Positions 33,753-47,197 of a stretch of DNA of 49,331 nt are shown one piece after another (position 1 is the stretch's first letter; each line of letters begins with the position of its first letter). This DNA is from a bacterium (GTDB lineage Bacteria; Ratteibacteria; UBA8468; B48-G9; DTJG01). The DNA is taken from NCBI GenBank assembly GCA_021800535.1, contig JAJYYV010000013.1, positions 1 through 49,331 on the forward strand. The letters are read 5' to 3'. The notes under the pieces are model-generated. The model was not told the DNA's origin, made no database searches, and saw nothing but the letters and a program-made list of their open reading frames with translations. Both the position numbers and the translations under genes were made by a program.

Positions 33753-34799
33753 TCAAAAACGATTGTAATTAATGACTTTTGAGATAGCAAGCATATTCTC
33801 CTGCCATCTATCCTCAGGTATTGTCTCTGTAATTCCAATAATAAGCGATTTGTCAGGCATGGAGGCATCTATTATTTCTTTTGTCATCTCTTTAATCTTA
33901 TCTATACTGGCAAGCTGAAGGGAAGAAGGAAAATTTATCCATAAAACCTTATTGGACCATATAGAAAAAGCATCCTGTATAGACATATCGGTATCCGGTG
34001 AAGGTGAAAATGCCTCTATGTAATCCAATTTTGACTGTGCCAAAAGATCAGCCCATATTTTATTATTTCCATCAAGATGAGCGCCAATTAATTTTCCATG
34101 CTTATGCAAAATTTCTGCTGCTTCATTATAAAGAGGCAGAACATATTTTTTAAAACGTTCTCTTCCAATTAAATCAGATGTTTCATTCCCACCATAGTTT
34201 ACATACAATGCAGGTGATTTTGCTATAATAGGATATATTTTTCTATGATTTTCAAGTATTGCATTATAAATCTTTTCTATTTCATCTTTTCTTTCAAGCC
34301 ATTCAATGGAAAAAGTTTCAACCCCCATCCAGTTAACCATTATCTCCTGTAATGGAGTATTGCCAATACCTGCTCTGAGGGTTATATCCTCACCAAGTTG
34401 TTTTTCTGCTTCTGCAAATCTTTCATAGCAGGGTTCAAATCCTATATCTTTTACCATAAATAGGAGAGATTTATAGTCTTCAGGGGTTTTAAAAATTTTT
34501 TCTATGTGCCAGGATGTAAATCCTGCCAGCTTGTCAACTATAGATAATTCTCCTACAGGAGTAATTATTATGTTTTTTCTGTATTCTTCTCCATTTTCGT
34601 AATAAATATACGTTTTCCATTGGACATTGGGAGATTTTGTACTAAAAACAGGATAATTTCTGTTTACTATACATAAACCATCATTTCTTAGTTGCCTTTC
34701 AATAGAACACTGATAAATTTTATTTTCATACATTGTAAGCGGAATCTTATCCGGTTTTTCATGCCTTAATACTGCTTCCACTCTTTTTTTTGGTGTCAT
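33753..34799 (-). CDS. UroD-family protein (methyltransferase-like), A
   Basis: 348 residues, UroD/MtaA fold but a different subtype from the neighbour. It has KRVEAVLRHEKPDKIPLTMYEN at the start, HGKLIGAHLDGNNKIWADLLAQSKLDYIEAFSPSPDTDMS in the C-terminal half, and WINFPSS. The H-L-D-G-N-N motif stands where MtaA has H-x-C-G-N; the Cys ligand is missing, so zinc binding would differ. It is 93 bases upstream of the second UroD-like gene on the same strand. No heme-pathway neighbours. A role in the sugar locus is inferred from position. Confidence 0.78.
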   Translation of the reverse strand: MTPKKRVEAVLRHEKPDKIPLTMYENKIYQCSIERQLRNDGLCIVNRNYPVFSTKSPNVQWKTYIYYENGEEYRKNIIITPVGELSIVDKLAGFTSWHIEKIFKTPEDYKSLLFMVKDIGFEPCYERFAEAEKQLGEDITLRAGIGNTPLQEIMVNWMGVETFSIEWLERKDEIEKIYNAILENHRKIYPIIAKSPALYVNYGGNETSDLIGRERFKKYVLPLYNEAAEILHKHGKLIGAHLDGNNKIWADLLAQSKLDYIEAFSPSPDTDMSIQDAFSIWSNKVLWINFPSSLQLASIDKIKEMTKEIIDASMPDKSLIIGITETIPEDRWQENMLAISKVINYNRF

Positions 34800-34804
34800 T
34801 TTTA

Positions 34805-35002
34805 TTATTTTCCTTTAATATCAGATACTTCCATAATCTGAACGCCTTTCCATATCCCTCCAAGATAAAATGTTTTTTTCACGCGAACTACAAGCCAATT
34901 TATATGATTATTACCTTTTTTAACAAAATTTGTGATATCAAACCAGAATGGTTTGTTCCATCCTATGGCATTATCACCTGAATGAAATCCAATTTTTTTC
35001 AC
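34805..35002 (-). pseudogene. Fragment of a GH2-type sugar-binding domain
   Basis: A 65-residue frame starting at GTG (AAAGGGG directly before it). It reads NKPFWFDITNFVKKGNNHINWLVVRV and YLGGIWKGVQIMEV, which match the N-terminal jelly-roll of GH2 beta-galactosidase-type enzymes (F-D-I-T, N-x-x-x-V-R-V, GGIW). The rest of such a protein is missing on both sides, so it is a remnant. It ends 5 bases before the start of the UroD-like gene A. It suggests a lost glycosidase in this locus. Confidence 0.55.
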
Positions 35003-35066
35003 CCCCTTTCTGAAAATTTATATAATAAACTTTTATTACTCAGTTTAGATATAGAAGAACGAAGTA

Positions 35067-38580
<3,514 letters not shown>

Positions 38581-38586
<6 letters not shown>

Positions 38587-39195
38587 TATTTTTTGGTTTA
38601 TATGACGGAAAATCCACAAAAATATAAATATTACAAATACTATTACTATAAGGAAATCAAATCTTCTGAAATAAGGTTCAATAAGAGACCAGTTTTTACC
38701 TAATTTAATACCTGCCCATTCAAGGAAAACAGACCATAAAAATGAACCGGCAAAACAGCTAACCGTTAAAACATAAAAACCTGCTTTACTTATTCCTGCA
38801 GGCAAAGATATGTATGTACGGATTACAGGAAGCAGTCTTCCTGTAAAAAGAGCCCACCATCCATATTTATTAAAAAACTTTTCTGCTATTTCCATATCAT
38901 GATGAGATATTAAAACATATCTGCCATATTTTAATAATAAAGGTCTGCCGCCATAAAAACCAATAATGTATATAATCAAAGAACCAATTGTAGAACCTAT
39001 TGCACCAGCAAAAGCAACACCAAAAAATGAAAATTTTCCAGATAAAACAAGTAACCCGGAAACAGGCATTATTATCTCAGATGGAAGTGGAATTGCGGCT
39101 GATTCAATAGCCATCAGAAGAGTAATTCCAATATATCCTAATGAACCAATTGTGTGAATAATAAAGTATCCTATATTTACAAGAAAACCATGCAT
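38581..39195 (-). CDS. DedA-family membrane protein
   Basis: 204 residues, polytopic inner-membrane protein. Typical DedA features are the start YFIIHTIGSLGYIGITLLMAIESAAIPLPSEIIMP, the GYFGGR-like GFYGGRPLLLKYGRY, and ALFTGRLLPVIRTYISLPAGIS with the conserved R. These proteins act in membrane-lipid (undecaprenyl phosphate) flipping. It follows the NagB/PIG-L gene tail to tail. Confidence 0.9.
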
Positions 39196-39268
39196 ATAAA
39201 TATATTAACACATTACAACTTAATAAAAAAATTACATAAGTAAATCCTGAAAAATCAATAGATAGGTA

Positions 39269-40561
39269 TTAATTAATAAGCGTTGTCTTGGGATGCACAG
39301 GTAAAATAAGTGGATGTTCTGGTTTCTGTGAAAAATCAAAATCCTGAACAAGATTTCCAAGAATAGACATATCTTCTCTTACATCAGGTCTGCTATCAGG
39401 TCTGCCGTCTGTTTTTGGATTCAGTCTTTCTTCATGGCAAAAATCATCTTCTATAAATTTTGCATAAGCATCAAAACTTAATATCTGATGGTCTATATAT
39501 CCTTTTTTAGCATAAGGGCTGATAACCAACCCGGGAACACGAATTCCATAACCTAAAGTATCTACTCCAGGTGGTACTACATGGTCGTATAATCCCCCCC
39601 AATCATCCCAGGTAAGAAATATGGCTGTGCTTTTCCAATCAGGACTTTTCATAACTGCATTGATAATTTCTGTAACATAAGATTGTCCCCTGCTAACCAA
39701 ATAAGGTGGATGTTCGCTATTTTTAACATTAGGAAAAATCCAACAAACAGCAGGAAGTATTCCTTTCTTTGCCGCAATAAAATAGTCTTTTATATTTTTA
39801 ATATTATCAATTTGATGGTCCTGATGAACATCTATAAAACCCGGTAAAATATTCCAATCAATTAATACCTTATTTACCAAATTATTTCCTTCATTATCCA
39901 GATAACATACCCATGAAACATTATTTTTATTAAGAAGGTATGTTAAATCTGTCCATCCAAAAGGTTCCGGATTGTTTTTGCTTGGATATGTTGGAGAAAG
40001 AGTGCCTGTAAAAGACATAGGTTTATCTGGTGTCCTGGAAGTGGCAGACCAACAGGATACTAAAAAAAGATGAGAAGGAAAACTACACGAACTAACAGAT
40101 TCAAACATATGGTCCTGTAGAACAAAATTTTTAGCATAAGCCCAATAATTTGGAATATCACTTTCTATATGATAACCCATTACATCAGGTATATGAGATT
40201 CTTCAATAAATCCATCCATCTTACCATGGTCTACATCTCTAATAAAAGATTCCGGACCATTAAGACCTCCTTTGTTAGCATCTAAATGGTCCACATACGG
40301 TTTGATATATTTTTGAGTATAAGGGTCTAATATAGAAATTGTTGGAACTCCATTTTTCATAGGAATTCCATCAGCCCCCGGGAATGTTCCAAAATACGAG
40401 TCAAAAGACCTGTTTTCCTGAACAATAATAATAATATGTTTTATATTGTGTATTCCTTCTTCATAACCAGTATTATTTTTATTGTTAACTGCTCCATAAG
40501 AATATGTTATTACTGCTATAAAATAAATTCCACTTAAGATTGTTAAAATTCTCTTTTTCAT
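39269..40561 (-). CDS. Secreted phosphoesterase (PF04185, phospholipase C/acid phosphatase AcpA type)
   Basis: 430 residues. A signal peptide ([20 protein letters not shown]) is followed by [25 protein letters not shown], which is the defining motif of phospholipase C/AcpA-type esterases (E-N-R-S-F-D). Metal-site segments are [28 protein letters not shown] and [17 protein letters not shown]. It belongs to the acid-phosphatase branch judging by the short length; phospholipase C proteins carry extra domains. Exported, likely phosphate or phospholipid scavenging. Monocistronic or after the oxidoreductase fusion upstream. Confidence 0.88.
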   Translation of the reverse strand: MKKRILTILSGIYFIAVITYSYGAVNNKNNTGYEEGIHNIKHIIIIVQENRSFDSYFGTFPGADGIPMKNGVPTISILDPYTQKYIKPYVDHLDANKGGLNGPESFIRDVDHGKMDGFIEESHIPDVMGYHIESDIPNYWAYAKNFVLQDHMFESVSSCSFPSHLFLVSCWSATSRTPDKPMSFTGTLSPTYPSKNNPEPFGWTDLTYLLNKNNVSWVCYLDNEGNNLVNKVLIDWNILPGFIDVHQDHQIDNIKNIKDYFIAAKKGILPAVCWIFPNVKNSEHPPYLVSRGQSYVTEIINAVMKSPDWKSTAIFLTWDDWGGLYDHVVPPGVDTLGYGIRVPGLVISPYAKKGYIDHQILSFDAYAKFIEDDFCHEERLNPKTDGRPDSRPDVREDMSILGNLVQDFDFSQKPEHPLILPVHPKTTLIN

Positions 40562-40578
40562 TTTTTATTTATTTCTTA

Positions 40579-42558
40579 TTATTCCAGATCAAGATATTTT
40601 ACTTCTTCCTCAGTTAGCTGAATTTCAAAAGCTTTTAAGGATTCTTTTGTTTCATCTATCGCAGATGGACCAATAAGTGCAAATATTGGAAATGCTTGAG
40701 AAAGGACATAAGAAAGAACTATGGTCGTTATTGAAACATTTTTCTTTTCTGCAAGTTCTTTTGCTCTTTTTTGTTTCTCAAAATTATCCGGACTATACCA
40801 CATTTTTACAAAAGTTTCATCTGATAAATAATCCGGTTTTCCCCGGACGAAAAAACCTCTTGCCTGACTTGACCATGCAAAAAGTGGAATTTGAGTTTTT
40901 TTAAGCCATATCTTTGAATCTTTATCAGAAGAAGATACAATACCCGGCCATATACTTTGAACTATTTTTGCCAAAGAGAAATTGTTACTTATGCAGGAAA
41001 AACCACTTAAATTTTTTGATTTTGCATAAGCATTTGCCTCTTCAATTCTTTTAATTGTCCAATTTGAGACTCCAAATGTTTTTATTATTCCCTTATTTTT
41101 ATGTTTATTTAAAACATCTATAAATTCTCCAACAGGAATTTCCGGATTATCTCTATGCAGCATATAGATATCAATATAATCAGTTTGCATCTTATTAAGA
41201 GATTCATATAATTGTTTTGTAAGGTCCTCCGGATTGCAAAATGGTGTATGCGCTCCTTTGTCAAGAATAACAACATCTTTTCTTATCCCTCTGTTTTTTA
41301 TCCACAAACCTAATTTTTTTTCTGAATCCATATCATAATTATATGCAGTATCAAAACAGTTTCCCCCATTTTCAAAAAAATGGTCAAATACAACATGTAA
41401 AGGAATCATAGTTCCCATTACAAGTTTAGATATTGGTTTATCAAATCCTTTTATGTTACCATATTTCATTTTCGTTTCTTTTTTTATTTTTAAAGGAATT
41501 TTATATATGGTATAGATTTGATTCTCTTCTTTTTCCATATCATAAACCAACCCTATTTCTTTTTTCCATGTATCAAGTACTTTCATATTCCTTAGAGTAT
41601 CTTCCAAAGTCATAGCAGGAAATATTGCTTCTTTCTTTCCCATATTAATATATTTAGCCACTGTATCTGCTTCAATAGTATAAAGAGGCTTTTTGGTCTC
41701 CACAGTAATTTCTTCTGTCATATTTTTATCATATTTATTAATCAAAATTTTTGTTTTTTCACCATTTCTTGCAGGAATCCATGGCTCAGGCACCAAAATC
41801 CATCCTTCTGTACCGTATATTTTTAAAACGCTGTCCTGTCTTACTTTTAAACCTATAGAAAGTTTTGCCATTATACCAGATGGGAATTTTAACAAAGCAC
41901 ACGCTTCTTCATCAACTCTTGATTCTTTTCCAATAACACCGGTTCCTTTTATTTCTATAGGTTCTTCTATTTGTTTTCCACCAGCAACACCTGCAATAAG
42001 CCGGGACATTGATACACAATAACATCCTACATCTAAAATCCCTCCTCCTGCAAGATAATGGTTTAAAAGCCGGTGTGTTATATCAACATTTGTTCTAAAA
42101 CTAAATGCCGCATCAATAATAAAAACATCCCCTATAATTTTTTCTTTTAGTATCTCAATCAATTTTTCTGTTTGTGGATGACATCTATACATAAAAGCTT
42201 CCATAAGAAAAACATTATTTCCCTTTGCTTCTTCAATAACACGCATTGCTTCATACTGATTTAATGTTAGAGGTTTTTCACATAATATATGTTTTTTTGC
42301 TCTTGCTGATTTTATTGCCCATTCAGCATGCAAAGAATGAGGTATCCCTATATATACAATATCAACTTTATTATTATTGATGAGTTTTTCATAATCAGCA
42401 AATCTTAATGGGATATTAAATTCATCACCAAATTTTTCAGCCTTTTCTTTCTCTCTGCTAGCCACAGCTATAACTTCTCCATTTTCTGAATGGTTTATAC
42501 CTTCAGCAAAAGTTTTACAAATACCTCCAGTTCCTAATATTCCCCATTTTAATTTCAT
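40579..42558 (-). CDS. Fusion of Gfo/Idh/MocA oxidoreductase and aldo/keto reductase
   Basis: 659 residues in one frame. Residues 1-340: Gfo/Idh/MocA dehydrogenase with WGILGTGGICKTFAEGI, HILCEKPLTLNQYEA (catalytic K) and a C-terminal domain with GGGILDVGCY. Residues about 365-659: aldo/keto reductase with GNCFDTAYNYD (Asp, Tyr), ILDKGAH (Lys), YIDIYMLHRD (His), and a NADP-binding end ALIGPSAIDETKESLKAFE. All four tetrad residues of the AKR are visible. The two halves may act in sequence on a sugar. No frameshift or stop is seen at the junction. It stands alone, between the phosphoesterase and the propeller protein genes. Confidence 0.85.
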   Translation of the reverse strand: MKLKWGILGTGGICKTFAEGINHSENGEVIAVASREKEKAEKFGDEFNIPLRFADYEKLINNNKVDIVYIGIPHSLHAEWAIKSARAKKHILCEKPLTLNQYEAMRVIEEAKGNNVFLMEAFMYRCHPQTEKLIEILKEKIIGDVFIIDAAFSFRTNVDITHRLLNHYLAGGGILDVGCYCVSMSRLIAGVAGGKQIEEPIEIKGTGVIGKESRVDEEACALLKFPSGIMAKLSIGLKVRQDSVLKIYGTEGWILVPEPWIPARNGEKTKILINKYDKNMTEEITVETKKPLYTIEADTVAKYINMGKKEAIFPAMTLEDTLRNMKVLDTWKKEIGLVYDMEKEENQIYTIYKIPLKIKKETKMKYGNIKGFDKPISKLVMGTMIPLHVVFDHFFENGGNCFDTAYNYDMDSEKKLGLWIKNRGIRKDVVILDKGAHTPFCNPEDLTKQLYESLNKMQTDYIDIYMLHRDNPEIPVGEFIDVLNKHKNKGIIKTFGVSNWTIKRIEEANAYAKSKNLSGFSCISNNFSLAKIVQSIWPGIVSSSDKDSKIWLKKTQIPLFAWSSQARGFFVRGKPDYLSDETFVKMWYSPDNFEKQKRAKELAEKKNVSITTIVLSYVLSQAFPIFALIGPSAIDETKESLKAFEIQLTEEEVKYLDLE

Positions 42559-42625
42559 AAAAAACTCCCCAACTTTTAAAAATAATTTATTATTTTTCTG
42601 TTTTATACCCTACCGATTTTATATT

Positions 42626-43921
42626 TTATGGATTAACTGTTAATTTAATTTCTTTTTCTTCTTTGTAGGATATTTTAAATTTCATTATTCGAGCTAATCC
42701 GGGGGTGGTGTTTTCTTTGCTTATTGCTTCTCCATCCTCCACTACATATATATAATGCCCATCCGGACTTATTGCTACATCATGGGGCGCAGTGAATTCT
42801 AATTTTTCTGCATTTTTCCCTGGAGACCCAAACGATGTTACATAATCAAATCCAAATCCTGTGTCTGAAAATTTGATTATATTACTATATTTTCTTTCAA
42901 CTACATATATACCATCATTATGGTCAAACCCCATACCACTTATATCAGATAATTGAACATTTGTTTTGGTTAGAGGGTCTGTATAATTACCAATAGAGTA
43001 AGTCTGGTCTCCTGATGTCCCCTGGTCTATTATTTTACCAAGACTATTGCCTCCATAAGATTCTCCAGTTGCCCAATATATTATATTTTTTCCATTTGTT
43101 GTTATCGCACCGTATAAACCTTTATCAAGCATCCAAAGAGCTCCACTTGTTCCTGGCTTTCTTGCATCCCATGCCCATAAACTACCATATGCTGAACAGT
43201 CTGCATAAAAATGGTTTCCGTTTATTCCTGACATTGTTGGATAAGCATCTCCACCTTTTGTTGTTTTCCATGATGGACCAAAACCTCCTATATAATATAA
43301 AAGAGCTCCTGTTTTTCCATCATATACTCCTATTACATGACTTGTGGAATGTGTAAATGGCAGATAAATACGTCCATCATTCCCAATACAAAATGAACCC
43401 CATAACGGTGCTGTCGGAGATTCAATAAAATTCTTCCCATTTATATCTTTTAATGGTTTTCCATCAGGGGTATATTTATATAGTATAGATGCCCCCTCGT
43501 CTAAAACATATAGATTGCCTTCTTTATCTGTCTGAACATCTGTTGGACTTATAATACTTGTATCTGAAATTATTCCATCTTTCCCAAAACTTTTGTCTAA
43601 TGTAAAAGTAATCCCTGAAAGATATTTCACTGTATATTGTCCTGGTTTTACTTTTTTACCCCACTGATTTCTTAAATTCCATGGAACTACAATTGTTGTT
43701 TCTGTAGAACATTTATCTAAAATTGTCCTGACATACTTTCCTTTACTATTAAACACTTTTACCGCCTGATCCCCGGGGATTAAATTACTCAGGGTTATTA
43801 CAAACACATTGCCGGATTGTAAAGACTCTGTTGCAGGATTAACTGAAATTTCTCCTGCAAATATAAACCCTGCCCATAAAATAATCCCACTTATTATTCC
43901 CAATATTATTTTTCTATTCAT
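42626..43921 (-). CDS. Secreted beta-propeller protein with FlgD-type Ig domain
   Basis: 431 residues. Signal peptide (IILGIISGIILWAGFIFA). Residues 30-105 form an Ig-like domain resembling FlgD-type C-terminal modules (VKVFNSKGKYVRTI, VPWNLRNQWGKKVKPGQYTVKY). Residues 110-420 hold NHL-like repeats (SPTDVQTDKEGNLYVLDEG, GIYVVERKYSNIIKF, APHDVAISPDGHYIYVVEDG). Likely an exported binding or scaffold protein. It is downstream of the 1058-residue protein on the same strand with a 24-base gap, so the two are co-transcribed. Confidence 0.75.
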   Translation of the reverse strand: MNRKIILGIISGIILWAGFIFAGEISVNPATESLQSGNVFVITLSNLIPGDQAVKVFNSKGKYVRTILDKCSTETTIVVPWNLRNQWGKKVKPGQYTVKYLSGITFTLDKSFGKDGIISDTSIISPTDVQTDKEGNLYVLDEGASILYKYTPDGKPLKDINGKNFIESPTAPLWGSFCIGNDGRIYLPFTHSTSHVIGVYDGKTGALLYYIGGFGPSWKTTKGGDAYPTMSGINGNHFYADCSAYGSLWAWDARKPGTSGALWMLDKGLYGAITTNGKNIIYWATGESYGGNSLGKIIDQGTSGDQTYSIGNYTDPLTKTNVQLSDISGMGFDHNDGIYVVERKYSNIIKFSDTGFGFDYVTSFGSPGKNAEKLEFTAPHDVAISPDGHYIYVVEDGEAISKENTTPGLARIMKFKISYKEEKEIKLTVNP

Positions 43922-43945
43922 CTATATCCTCCTCATTTATTTTTT

Positions 43946-46900
43946 TTATTTAAGAGTAATAAAATCTGTTAATTTGACAGGAAGAGTAAAAGAGACTATA
44001 TCCCCTTTCTGCTGAAATGCAATCCTCCCAAAATTCATACTTTTGACCAGGTGAATTTTTCTGTTTGTTTTAACCTGGAATGTGACTTCTTTTAATGGCT
44101 GGACTCCATAATTTGCCACTGGTAAAAGTATACCATATTTTGAGACTAATTTGTTTGTTTCCACTAAAGGAGCACTGACATTTACCCACGGAACAATCTT
44201 TGCAAATTTTACAGGTGATAATATCATGTTTCTAAAAACAGGATTAAAATTTGTTGGCTTGAAATGTGCATATGGACCCCTGTCTGGTGGTTTTAATGGT
44301 AATAATGCCTGCTGGACATAATACAAAGATGGCAGTGTCCCAACTATAAATGCCATCCCTTTTCCATATGAATGGCCTATTATTGCTGCTGTACCATCTG
44401 AATATGTTCCAAATACTTTTGTTCCTGGCATAATGTTAAATGTTTGTTTAAATGCTAATGCTGAAAATTTTATACTGCCTGTTGTTATTGTATCTAATGG
44501 CTTTAGTCTGGGCAGTTCTATCTTTGACCTTATATATACATCTTTCATTTCAAGATTCTGGGATTTTACTCCATATACATCATTAAGTATTGTCATCGGT
44601 TGGTTAAACTGGTTTAAAAATCCTCCTCCTGCCATTGATACAAGAATCCCTCCTTGTTTTACCCAACTGGCTATCGCTTCTGCTGACTTCTCTGACATAT
44701 TCTTCCCTACAAAATATAATACCTTGTATTTGTTTAGTCTTCCATCTGTCAGGTCCTGGTTTATGAGAAAATCCGGCTGAATATGTCCGTCTCTCATTAG
44801 ATACCATAGGCATTTTCTTTCTTCATTGTATGCTGTGATAACCCCGCTTTTTTTATCTCCAAAATCACTTGCTGATGTAAATGGTGCCTTTGACATATCC
44901 CAGACCTGATTGCTTTCACTTATGTATATCCCTACCGGGTCACTCTGTAGTTTCCCATAATGTAATAGTTTATCTACTGTGCCTGCTTCCTGGATAACAT
45001 CATGGATATCTTTAAACCTTGTTAAATGGCTTTCTTTTATATAATTTTCTGTCTCTGAAAATGGTTGTCCTATGTCAAAAAAGTCTAATGCTTTTCCTCC
45101 ATGTATCCAGTTGTCATAACAGGTTAAAAGAAAATCTGTGTCTGTGTTTCCTGGATAATGGGGCATTACATAGTTGCATATTAAGGAATGAGGAGTGTTT
45201 ATTAGTCCGCTGCGAAATGCATCTAATAGATATCCATTGACCTGGGATGTGATTTCTGCTGTCTGCCAGAAATAATCATCCTCCTGCGCAAAACTTAATC
45301 CTCCATACCTGAATGCATTGATATAATCTGCTACTATTGGCCAGAAATAACATGCTGGTGAAAAATTACTGCCTATTACTATGTTCTTCCCAAAATCAGC
45401 ACGAATTTTGTCTGTTTGTTTTTTCATCCAGGTTAATGCACTGTTTTCTATAAATTTATAACTTTCTACATATAACTCTGGATTGCTTGCTGCTGCCTGT
45501 GCTGTAAATTCCGGGACTATTTGTCCTTTTGTTTTGAAATCTTCCGGATTGAATCCTTTGCTTTTTAGATAATTTATAAATTCTGAAGAACTGAGATTTA
45601 GACTGCTTTGCGCTAAACTTAATGGTCCTACCTCATCCCCAAAATAAAATCCCCGGAAATACTTTGATGCATCCGGAGTACTGTTGAACCATCTCTTGAC
45701 TTCTTCTATATTCTGGTCTGTTGGCGGGAAAAAATATTCACCATAGAATATGCTTTTCTTTACTGGATAATATCCATATTTTGCCATTGCATCTAAATTG
45801 GATTGACTTAACATCCAATGATTATCATCTCCTCCTACATATGTATTGATACCTATATCTTTTAAAAATTTGATTTCTGCTACGGATGTTTTTGTTCCTG
45901 AATTAAGAGGAAACCTTCCTATTGGTCCATAACCGGCCAAAAATAGTGTTTTCTCTGGTTCCGGTCCTTTGTTTGGAAGTCCGGCAAGATAATTATCAAG
46001 AGTTTTGATTATCTGGTATGCTGTTTTTACTCCATTTGGGTCTTTTTCCGGATATGGCGGGATTTCTACATCCATTGTTGTTTCTTTTGGATCTGAAAAT
46101 GAAACTGTTTTTACTGCTTTTTTATTTTTTCCTGCAACAGATGCTTTGAAATCCATTCCTGTATTCTGGTTCATCCAGATCTGGTTTATCCATAAGTGCG
46201 CTGAATGACAGGTATCTCCATAACTGATGTCAATCCATGGTGTGCTTTCTCCTGGCTTTAACCATCCTATTGATGGTTTTAATGGAGATGGCGCTGAAAC
46301 TAAAAGTCCTCTTTTTCCTGCAAATCCATTACCTATGTTTCTTCCCCAGGGTATTCTGTTGATACTATAATTTATATTGAAATAACAGGATTGTTTTCCT
46401 GAATTGATTAATTTTACATAGACCCTGCCTGGCCGAAGTATATAATCTAATTCAGGATACATGTTTGTATATGCTTTGTCCTTAATCCAACTGTCTGTTA
46501 TATTGTTCGTTAGAAATATAAAATCTATGTTTCTGTTTGCTCCTGGTTGTGGATTTTTTAAGGCTGTAAGTATTACTGTGGCAGGACCTTTTTGTAAATG
46601 TGCTATATATCCTTCATCTACTGCCCCTTCCACTCCCCATGGCCAGTCTACCCACTTGTGAAATCCTCCATTGAAAAACCATAACTTTATTGCTCCATCT
46701 CTTCCATATTCATGCTGGAAAACTATTTTATGGTTCTGGATTATTGATATCTGAAATAAAACATTGTAGTGCAATGGGTCCTCATATCTTGCCCATATCT
46801 TGTAGGCTCCTGTTTCCGGAATATTACACATCTTATATGCTTTTGCTCCTGAAACATTCGCTTTTGCCTGTAATAGCATCTCCCCGGAAAAATGCGATGC

Positions 46901-47122
46901 CCCGATTGTGTCTACCATATAATTGCCATGAGCATCTTTTATTGGAACCCAGCCTTGATTTGATAAAAATATAAAACCACCATTCATTGGATGAAAATCC
47001 TCTGCTTCCAATAAAAGAACCTTGTCTTTATTATATGGACTTTTTATCTGAGCATATAAACTACATACACCCAAAAATATAAGCCCCATTATTATTCTCA
47101 GTATCCCTATCCTTTTTTTCAT
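43946..47122 (-). CDS. Large secreted glycosidase-like protein (TIM barrel plus GH42-type trimerisation domain)
   Basis: 1058 residues from ATG 47122 (GGAGGT 6 bases upstream). A signal peptide (GILRIIMGLIFLGVCSLYA) is followed by a carbohydrate-binding-like beta-sandwich (about 35-215, LLLEAEDFHPMNGGF, GAYKIWARYEDPL), then an insert domain, then a TIM-barrel region (about 400-740) with FYFGDEVGPLSL as a possible acid/base Glu site and QEDDYFWQ as a possible nucleophile, and a GATase-like domain (about 760-900, SDPVGIYISESNQVWD and ADGRLNKYKVLYFVGKN-like text) as in GH42 beta-galactosidases. The C-terminus is a beta module. Distant glycosidase; activity unproven. Confidence 0.7.
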   Translation of the reverse strand: MKKRIGILRIIMGLIFLGVCSLYAQIKSPYNKDKVLLLEAEDFHPMNGGFIFLSNQGWVPIKDAHGNYMVDTIGASHFSGEMLLQAKANVSGAKAYKMCNIPETGAYKIWARYEDPLHYNVLFQISIIQNHKIVFQHEYGRDGAIKLWFFNGGFHKWVDWPWGVEGAVDEGYIAHLQKGPATVILTALKNPQPGANRNIDFIFLTNNITDSWIKDKAYTNMYPELDYILRPGRVYVKLINSGKQSCYFNINYSINRIPWGRNIGNGFAGKRGLLVSAPSPLKPSIGWLKPGESTPWIDISYGDTCHSAHLWINQIWMNQNTGMDFKASVAGKNKKAVKTVSFSDPKETTMDVEIPPYPEKDPNGVKTAYQIIKTLDNYLAGLPNKGPEPEKTLFLAGYGPIGRFPLNSGTKTSVAEIKFLKDIGINTYVGGDDNHWMLSQSNLDAMAKYGYYPVKKSIFYGEYFFPPTDQNIEEVKRWFNSTPDASKYFRGFYFGDEVGPLSLAQSSLNLSSSEFINYLKSKGFNPEDFKTKGQIVPEFTAQAAASNPELYVESYKFIENSALTWMKKQTDKIRADFGKNIVIGSNFSPACYFWPIVADYINAFRYGGLSFAQEDDYFWQTAEITSQVNGYLLDAFRSGLINTPHSLICNYVMPHYPGNTDTDFLLTCYDNWIHGGKALDFFDIGQPFSETENYIKESHLTRFKDIHDVIQEAGTVDKLLHYGKLQSDPVGIYISESNQVWDMSKAPFTSASDFGDKKSGVITAYNEERKCLWYLMRDGHIQPDFLINQDLTDGRLNKYKVLYFVGKNMSEKSAEAIASWVKQGGILVSMAGGGFLNQFNQPMTILNDVYGVKSQNLEMKDVYIRSKIELPRLKPLDTITTGSIKFSALAFKQTFNIMPGTKVFGTYSDGTAAIIGHSYGKGMAFIVGTLPSLYYVQQALLPLKPPDRGPYAHFKPTNFNPVFRNMILSPVKFAKIVPWVNVSAPLVETNKLVSKYGILLPVANYGVQPLKEVTFQVKTNRKIHLVKSMNFGRIAFQQKGDIVSFTLPVKLTDFITLK

Positions 47123-47162
47123 TGTTACCTCCAATTTAGATTAATAATAAAATTTATATCTT

Positions 47163-47191
47163 TGTTCTTTTATATATCGTTTTATATTTAT
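47163..47191 (-). promoter_or_regulatory. 29-bp shared upstream motif, copy 1
   Basis: The 29 bases at 47163-47191 are identical to 49139-49167. The centre TATATATCGTTTTATA has a CG-centred dyad as in LacI-type operators. It lies 41 bases upstream of the large secreted protein's ATG. It could be an operator, a promoter element or both. Confidence 0.5.
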
Positions 47192-47197
47192 AAAAAC

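Noticed and set aside
32532-34799. Heme-biosynthesis uroporphyrinogen decarboxylase (hemE)
   Set aside because: The HemE N-terminal signature is missing, there are two divergent paralogues, and the neighbours are sugar-catabolic, not heme genes.
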